NCBI GenBank assembly: GCA_937995745.1
Contig: CALKIU010000103.1
Coordinates: 1 to 11,453, forward strand
Length of the DNA: 11,453 nucleotides
From: an uncultured Bacillaceae bacterium
GTDB taxonomy: Bacteria; Bacillota; Bacilli; Bacillales; Cytobacillaceae
Direction of reading: 5' to 3'
Position 1 is the stretch's first letter. Every line of letters begins with the position of its first letter. Position numbers and translations under genes: made by a program. The notes beneath the pieces are model-generated. The model saw only the letters and a program-made list of their open reading frames with translations, was not told where the DNA came from and searched no databases. Shown one piece after another: positions 7,514 to 11,453 of the stretch.

Positions 7514-8074
7514 TCACCCCTCCCTTAGAAAAATAGTTCTCTTCTTTTTCTTTGTTGTTGAAACAATTGACGGGTTCGTATAACTCTCAAGCGGTATACG
7601 TGTTTTATGTTCCATTGCCATGGACTTTCGTTTTGCACTGTCCACCTTCATAATATTCAAGGCATGTGTGACGCAGCTCTCCACACAAACAGGCTTGAAT
7701 CCCCTTTCAATCCGTTCGACACACATATTGCATTTGTCGGCCCTGTTTGTTTTCGGATTGATTTTCGGAGCCCGGAACGGACAGGCCGTCACACACCTCA
7801 AGCAGGTTCGGCAGTTATTGGATTGAAGCACAACAATTCCATCGCGGCGCTTGTGAAAATTATTTTGCGGACAAATGGAAACACAGACCGGATTTTGGCA
7901 GTGATTGCATGAAATTGTAAAATGGACCACGTTATCTAAAATTTCCGTTTGAAAAAAGACGACTTTTCTGCGATGGATTCCTTCCAATCCGTAATATTCA
8001 TTACAGGCCATCTCACACGTTTTACAGGCAATGCATTTATTGAAATCAACACAAAAAACATATTGATCAGCCAT
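7514..8074 (-). CDS. Four-cluster [4Fe-4S] ferredoxin (DmsB/HycB type)
   Basis: This 186-residue polyferredoxin has four complete Cys groups: C14-C17-C20-C24, C56-C59-C64-C68, C88-C91-C94-C98 and C115-C118-C130-C134. It belongs to the DmsB/HycB/NrfC electron-transfer family. No signal peptide is present. ATG 8074 is chosen over an upstream in-frame start at 8122 because GAAAGGAAG lies about 8 nt before it and the first cluster begins at residue 14, as in relatives. Its tail after residue 140 is short, basic and ends in a Lys-rich stretch (TTKKKKRTIFLREG). It is the likely electron partner of the divergently encoded molybdopterin oxidoreductase at 8529, since no other catalytic subunit lies in its own operon. 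This pairing is inferred from position. Confidence 0.9.
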   Translation of the reverse strand: MADQYVFCVDFNKCIACKTCEMACNEYYGLEGIHRRKVVFFQTEILDNVVHFTISCNHCQNPVCVSICPQNNFHKRRDGIVVLQSNNCRTCLRCVTACPFRAPKINPKTNRADKCNMCVERIERGFKPVCVESCVTHALNIMKVDSAKRKSMAMEHKTRIPLESYTNPSIVSTTKKKKRTIFLREG

Positions 8075-8411
8075 TCTAATAGCTTCCTTTCTGGTATTTG
8101 CCGGTACAATCGGCGTTGTCATCAGGTATTCGCCCGAATAAACGGCCAGTCAAAATATTAAAAATGGTCGCCGGCGCCTTTTGGGGAAAAGAAGACAAAA
8201 ATGTGAGATGAAAGCAAGGACGGACGAGGCCTGCCCGGCACACAAAATCCCATTTGCCGCCGGCCGGGATGTGAACTTTTTTGCCAAAGTTCCGGTGCAA
8301 AAAACATATGGACCCGTTCGCTTAAATGGCAGAACGGACCAAATGAACTTTTCTGGTATACTGTTTCTCTGTCCGATTGATAAACGGTTCATACACAAAA
8401 GTCCATGGAAC

Positions 8412-8434
8412 TAACGAGAATTTGTTCTCAGTTA
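8412..8434. promoter_or_regulatory. Inverted repeat, possible operator upstream of the second oxidoreductase
   Basis: GAGAA-TTTG-TTCTC (8416-8429) is a perfect inverted repeat. It is flanked by TAAC and GTTA, which extend it across a one-base bulge. It lies 7 nt upstream of the candidate -35 box, a typical activator position. The binding protein is not identified. Confidence 0.4.
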
Positions 8435-8440
8435 TTTATA

Positions 8441-8469
8441 TTGTAAACTATATTAATAAAGTAATATAA
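8441..8469 (+). promoter_or_regulatory. Likely sigma-A promoter with overlapping inverted repeat
   Basis: TTGTAA (8441-8446), a 17-nt spacer and ATATAA (8464-8469) form a reasonable vegetative promoter for the gene starting at 8529. A perfect inverted repeat, TATATTA (8449-8455) and TAATATA (8462-8468) around 6 nt, covers the spacer and -10, so a bound protein there would repress. The AT-richness makes a chance palindrome possible. Confidence 0.5.
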
Positions 8470-8528
8470 ATGATTATAGAAAATTGTGTGACATGACAAG
8501 TTTCTGTATCTGAAAAGAGGGTAATGCA

Positions 8529-10559
8529 GTGAGCAAGCTTTTTAAGAGCCAGTGCAGACATGTCTGCCCAAGAAATTGCAACAGTTCGTGCATGCTGATT
8601 TCACAAGTGGAATACGGCCGGGTCGTTCATGTTTCCGGAGAAACCCGCCATCCGTATACACGGGGAAAACTCTGTCCAAGAGGATATGCCCTTGTAGAAA
8701 AAAACTATCACAAGGATCGTCTGAAATTCCCTGTTTTTCAAGAAGTGAAAGGATCGGGAAAATTCAAACAAATCACATGGGAAAAAGCGTATGAATTGAT
8801 CCTGAACGAAATCACGGGAATTCATGCCCGGTACGGCCATCTCAAACCTTTGGCGTTTTACAAAGGAACCGGAAATATAGGCATCCACCACAGGGTGACT
8901 GGACATTTTTTTTACAGCCTAAAAGGCACAACAAAACTGGCCTCATCTTCTTATGCATGCGGCCACCATCATGGCGGATATTTTTCCAAAGACTTTATCC
9001 CGCAATCATATAAAAAACCTTCATTGATTGTTATCTGGGGGGCCAATCCGGCAGCGACCAACATCCATCTTGTTCCCTTTCTCCTTGAAGCCGGACTCAG
9101 GGGCACTAAATTGGTTGTCATCGATCCTTTGTACACCCGGACGGCTGAACTGGCGGATTTATATATCCAAATAAAGCCCGGCACTGACGGGGCACTGGCG
9201 ACTCTTTTAGCAAAAGAACTCATCAAAGAGCCCCGGTTTGACGAAAGTTATATCAAAAACTGTCCGGACTCTTTCCGTGAATTGGCCATTTTCCTAACAA
9301 ACATCAACAGCAAAGAATTTCTTGATATTTGCGAAGTACCGGAAAGGGCTTTTTCTTTATTGGCCGATTGGTTGAAAAAGGCAAAAATGGTTGCCCATAT
9401 CATTGGCACCGGTTTACAGAAGCATGTAAACGGGGAGCAAAATTTTTGGGCCATTCAAACGCTGGCGGCACTTCACCATAAGGCTGGAAATGTCACAACC
9501 AAAGTGTTGCAGGGAAATCAGAAAGGCGAGCGGCTGTTCAACAACGAGCAGTTGGAATATACCAAGGAAGCATCTGGAGAGCACCGGGTGATCCAGTTTG
9601 CGGAAGCCGCTTCCGGGCATGATCCGCATCCGGTGGAAATGTTGTGGATTTCATGCGGAAATCCAATCACCCAGGAACCTCATTCTCAGTTGATAAAGGA
9701 GTTCATCGAGGGCATTCCCTTTGTGGCCACCGTCGATCAATTCATGACACCGACGGCGCAAATGTCCAACCTGATTCTGCCAACGACCACTCCTTTTGAA
9801 GAATGGGATATTGTCATGAATAACTGGCACGGAGCCATTTCCTTAAACGAAAAAGCGGTCTCTCCTTATTTTCAAAGCCGCAGCGAATGGCGGATTATGA
9901 CGGATCTTGCCACACGTCTGCAAAAAAGAAACCCCGATTTATGCGCCTTTCCGGTTTACCGTTCTGAAGAAGAATATTTAAATGCGCAATTTAACGACAA
10001 CATCCGCGAACGATATGAGGTGGAATCCATTGCCGATTTAACAAGAAAAGGGCATATCGCGATGCCGAAACTTTCAAAAGCGATAAACAACCGCACGGTA
10101 AATAACCGCACGGCTTCTATAGAAAAAGGACAGAACGGCGGAATTGCCGAAACATTGGACAAAGGGCGGCTTTTCCGTTCCTTGATTTCCGGGGCCAAAT
10201 CGCCGTCTGAAGAATATCCTTTTTGGCTATTAACGGTACATCATCCGTTCCGGTTTAATTCTCAATTTCAATTTCTGGATATAAGCGAAGAAGCCGAGAC
10301 TTGTGCCAACATCCATCCACTGGCGGCGAAAGAATGGGGGATAAAGGATGGGGAAGTCGTCAAAGTTTGCAACCGGCAAGGATCCCTTAAAATGAAAGCT
10401 GTGTACAGCCGGCAGGTACCAAAAGATATTTTGCTCGTCTACCAAGGCGGGTGTCCCAAATCAAAGGTAAACGTAAACCGGCTGATCCCGTTTGCAAAAG
10501 CGGATACAGGTGAAAATATCGCTTTTTATGACACTTTTGTAAAGATAGAAAAATTGTGA
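8529..10559 (+). CDS. Cytoplasmic molybdopterin oxidoreductase (BisC/YoaE-like), Cys-type
   Basis: This 676-residue DMSO reductase-superfamily catalytic subunit starts with GTG, with AGAGGG 7 nt upstream. C13-C17-C21 and C49 (in KLCPRG) bind the N-terminal [4Fe-4S] cluster; C9 is an extra Cys. C144 in SYACGHHHGG is the probable molybdenum ligand. Cofactor-binding segments include VIWGANPAATN (about 179-189) and IKPGTDGALA. The C-terminal dinucleotide-binding domain covers about 575-676 and appears complete. No Tat signal is present, so it should act in the cytoplasm. No NrfD or chaperone gene lies beside it; the divergent ferredoxin is the likely partner. The size is typical of short BisC/formate dehydrogenase-like proteins in Bacillus, whose substrates are mostly unknown. 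A small internal duplication occurs near residue 520, where NNRT appears twice. Confidence 0.9.
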   Translation: MSKLFKSQCRHVCPRNCNSSCMLISQVEYGRVVHVSGETRHPYTRGKLCPRGYALVEKNYHKDRLKFPVFQEVKGSGKFKQITWEKAYELILNEITGIHARYGHLKPLAFYKGTGNIGIHHRVTGHFFYSLKGTTKLASSSYACGHHHGGYFSKDFIPQSYKKPSLIVIWGANPAATNIHLVPFLLEAGLRGTKLVVIDPLYTRTAELADLYIQIKPGTDGALATLLAKELIKEPRFDESYIKNCPDSFRELAIFLTNINSKEFLDICEVPERAFSLLADWLKKAKMVAHIIGTGLQKHVNGEQNFWAIQTLAALHHKAGNVTTKVLQGNQKGERLFNNEQLEYTKEASGEHRVIQFAEAASGHDPHPVEMLWISCGNPITQEPHSQLIKEFIEGIPFVATVDQFMTPTAQMSNLILPTTTPFEEWDIVMNNWHGAISLNEKAVSPYFQSRSEWRIMTDLATRLQKRNPDLCAFPVYRSEEEYLNAQFNDNIRERYEVESIADLTRKGHIAMPKLSKAINNRTVNNRTASIEKGQNGGIAETLDKGRLFRSLISGAKSPSEEYPFWLLTVHHPFRFNSQFQFLDISEEAETCANIHPLAAKEWGIKDGEVVKVCNRQGSLKMKAVYSRQVPKDILLVYQGGCPKSKVNVNRLIPFAKADTGENIAFYDTFVKIEKL

Positions 10560-10602
10560 AGGTTCATGTGGGGTTGGTTTTGTTCTTCCTCTGTTTTGCG
10601 GT

Positions 10603-10639
10603 GAGCAGCAAGAGGGTTGCTCTGTTTCTGGGTTTTTGA
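10603..10639 (+). terminator. Possible terminator after the second oxidoreductase gene
   Basis: GAGCAGC-AAGAGG-GTTGCTC forms a 7-bp stem with one G-U pair, about 45 nt after the stop codon. It is followed by an interrupted T-rich tail ending in TTTTT. The tail is broken by CTGGG, so termination may be partial. Confidence 0.45.
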
Positions 10640-10720
10640 GAGAGATTCGTGTTGGTTTTTTGCAGGGAGGTTGCGGCTTTACAAAAATCCCGGCGGTTGA
10701 ACGGAATAAATAAAACGAAG

Positions 10721-10812
10721 TTGGCGGGGGCAAACTTCAGTAATTTGCGGGGGCAAACTTCAGTAATTCGCGGGGACAAACTTCACTAATTCGCGGGGGC
10801 AAACTTTAGTAA
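10721..10812. repeat. Four tandem 23-bp repeats
   Basis: Four head-to-tail copies of a 23-bp unit (consensus TTNGCGGGGGCAAACTTCAG plus TAA) start at 10721, 10744, 10767 and 10790. Copies differ by one to three bases: GGGGA in copy 3, CACTAA in copy 3 and TTTAG in copy 4. There are no spacers, so this is not a CRISPR array. No dyad symmetry is evident within the unit. Confidence 0.9.
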
Positions 10813-10913
10813 TTGGAAACAAATGCTTTTTGTATAAGGGCCTTTGGTAATCTAGAAACTGCAGAATAAGGACATTTGATGCGGTTTCTATAAAATAACG
10901 CTTGGCAAATAGA

Positions 10914-10956
10914 AATGGAACAGCGGGGGAGACGGTCTCGCTGTTCCATTTTTTGT
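10914..10956 (+). terminator. Strong intrinsic terminator without an obvious upstream gene
   Basis: AATGGAACAGCG (10914-10925) and CGCTGTTCCATT (10939-10950) form a perfect 12-bp stem around a 13-nt loop, followed by TTTTG. With the last stem bases the T-run is six long. On the minus strand the tail is broken (TTTCTATTT), so the plus direction is favoured. It lies about 355 nt past the nearest plus-strand gene. Confidence 0.8.
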
Positions 10957-11019
10957 TATCTGAGGGCTTTCCGGCCTATTTGTCTTTTCTTTGCTTTCGT
11001 TAAGGGATATTGATATTGA

Positions 11020-11300
11020 CTATGCGGCAAACTGGCGGGGCGCCGCGGAGGCTCTACCCTTGTGGTGGAGGGCATGACTTCTATTCTTCCAGCGGAAATG
11101 GGGTAAACTGGCGGAGCGTAAAACTTCTATTCTTGTGCCAGTAATGGAATAAACTGGTAGACGGTAAAACTATTATTATTGCGCTAGCATTGGAATAAAC
11201 TGGTTGAGAGAATTTTTACACTGCCCCCCAGCAGTTGCGGCGGGACGCGGTGGAACCTCTACCCGTGCCCCACCCACATCGCGGGATGCGAAACCTAGCA
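11020..11300. repeat. Degenerate copies of the 45-bp repeat family
   Basis: The phrase AT(G/T)GGAATAAACTGG, or a variant of it, recurs at about 11098, 11144 and 11189 with a spacing near 46 bp, each time followed by a diverged G-rich or AAAACT-type stretch. A further trace (CAAACTGGCGGGGCG) begins near 11028. Near 11240-11290 CGGGACGCGGTGGAACCTCT and GTGCCCCACC match the arms of the left-hand repeat. Orientation is the same as at 27-200. Divergence is much greater here, with the right arms mostly lost. Confidence 0.65.
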
Positions 11301-11394
11301 TAGTAAATAGTCAAGAAAACAAAAAAAGAACCACCGTTTTCAATGTAAAACAGAAGTAGTAACACCAAACTACAAAATGAAAGGAGTGTTAACG

Positions 11395-11453
11395 GTGATT
11401 CTACATTCATTGAACGACATTTTTCGTAAAAGCGGTAGTAGTTGGGTTGAGTT
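11395..11453 (+). CDS. Start of an unidentified gene, cut by the window edge
   Basis: A GTG at 11395 follows AAAGGAG (11380-11386) with 8-nt spacing, an excellent Gram-positive ribosome binding site. The frame is open for all 19 visible codons and reads MILHSLNDIFRKSGSSWVE. This is too short to assign a family. The repeat-rich flank would be compatible with a transposase, but nothing in the residues proves that. Confidence 0.65.
   Translation, partial: MILHSLNDIFRKSGSSWVE

Larger units (their letters stand above)
8075..8528. other. 454-nt divergent intergenic region
   Basis: This separates the ferredoxin-regulator operon (minus) from the second oxidoreductase gene (plus). The right end, 8410-8528, is AT-rich and carries the promoter and inverted repeats listed separately. 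The middle (8160-8400) is GC-richer. Short frames there on both strands lack convincing ribosome binding sites or recognisable motifs, so no gene is called. On the minus strand a TTGACT at 8153-8148 could be a -35 box for the ferredoxin gene, but its -10 match is poor. An extended -10-like TGGTATACT occurs at 8354-8362 on the plus strand without a good -35. Confidence 0.6.
10560..11394. other. 835-nt region without a complete gene
   Basis: This holds the possible terminator at 10603, the 23-bp tandem repeats, an orphan terminator at 10914 and degenerate 45-bp repeats from 11020. The stretches 10640-10720 and 10813-10913 show no recognisable gene or motif. Frames of 64-90 codons on the minus strand run through the repeats and terminators and lack support. 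From about 11305 to 11394 the sequence is AT-rich and probably holds the promoter of the gene starting at 11395, but no clear box pair is evident. Confidence 0.6.

Noticed and set aside
8181..8414. Small ORFs in the divergent intergenic region on either strand
   Set aside because: They lack convincing ribosome binding sites and family features, and frames on both strands overlap each other.
8486..8505. FNR-type box in the stretch containing TGTGACATGACA
   Set aside because: Only the left half-site matches; the right half does not read TCACA.
10564..10779. Minus-strand ORFs of 71-90 codons through 10461-10779
   Set aside because: They run through the 23-bp tandem repeats and the probable terminator, and their translation mirrors the repeat.
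10721..10812. CRISPR array
   Set aside because: The 23-bp copies are directly adjacent with no spacers, and no cas genes are present.

Overview
The window comes from a low-to-mid-GC Gram-positive bacterium, most likely a member of the Bacillaceae. The signs are strong AAGGAGG-type ribosome binding sites, GTG and TTG starts, U-tract terminators, a PucR/CdaR-type regulator and Bacillus-like protein sequences. The genus cannot be fixed from this sequence alone. The region is an anaerobic-respiration locus with two complex iron-sulfur molybdoenzyme (DMSO reductase superfamily) systems and one regulator between them, bordered by repeats.

Minus-strand operon, read right to left from 5614 to 203: a Tat-exported molybdopterin catalytic subunit, a TorD-type chaperone, a four-cluster ferredoxin subunit and an NrfD-type membrane quinol anchor. 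Spacing is tight (10 nt, a 4-nt ATGA overlap, then 0 nt), so it reads as one unit passing electrons from menaquinol through NrfD and the Fe-S subunit to an external reductase. The closest recognisable architecture is that of tetrathionate, polysulfide, selenite or arsenate-type reductases; the substrate cannot be read from sequence.

The main finding is that the catalytic gene is interrupted by a single in-frame TGA at 4858-4856. This falls at the position where family members carry the Cys that binds molybdenum. Coding continues in the same frame with conserved-looking sequence on both sides, and a GC-rich hairpin with a G-starting loop lies about 20 nt downstream, as in bacterial SECIS elements. 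The best reading is one 1030-residue selenoprotein with Sec253, not two ORFs or a pseudogene.

The 338-nt leader in front of this gene holds a possible sigma-A promoter, an 11-bp inverted repeat at the 3' end of the regulator gene, and a textbook terminator hairpin 32 nt before the start codon. A competing hairpin suggests transcription attenuation.

Centre: a PucR/CdaR-type regulator (7506-5953, minus) is encoded 7 nt behind a second four-cluster ferredoxin (8074-7514, minus). These diverge from a second, cytoplasmic, Cys-type molybdopterin oxidoreductase (8529-10559, plus) that has no Tat signal and no membrane anchor nearby. The 454-nt divergent region contains a likely promoter and two inverted repeats.

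Flanks: three copies of a 45-bp palindromic repeat sit at 27-200. Degenerate relatives lie at about 11020-11300. Four tandem 23-bp repeats sit at 10721-10812 and a strong orphan terminator at 10914-10956. A gene begins at the right edge (11395) and runs out of the window. No selA, selB, selC or selD gene lies in the window, so Sec synthesis would have to be encoded elsewhere.
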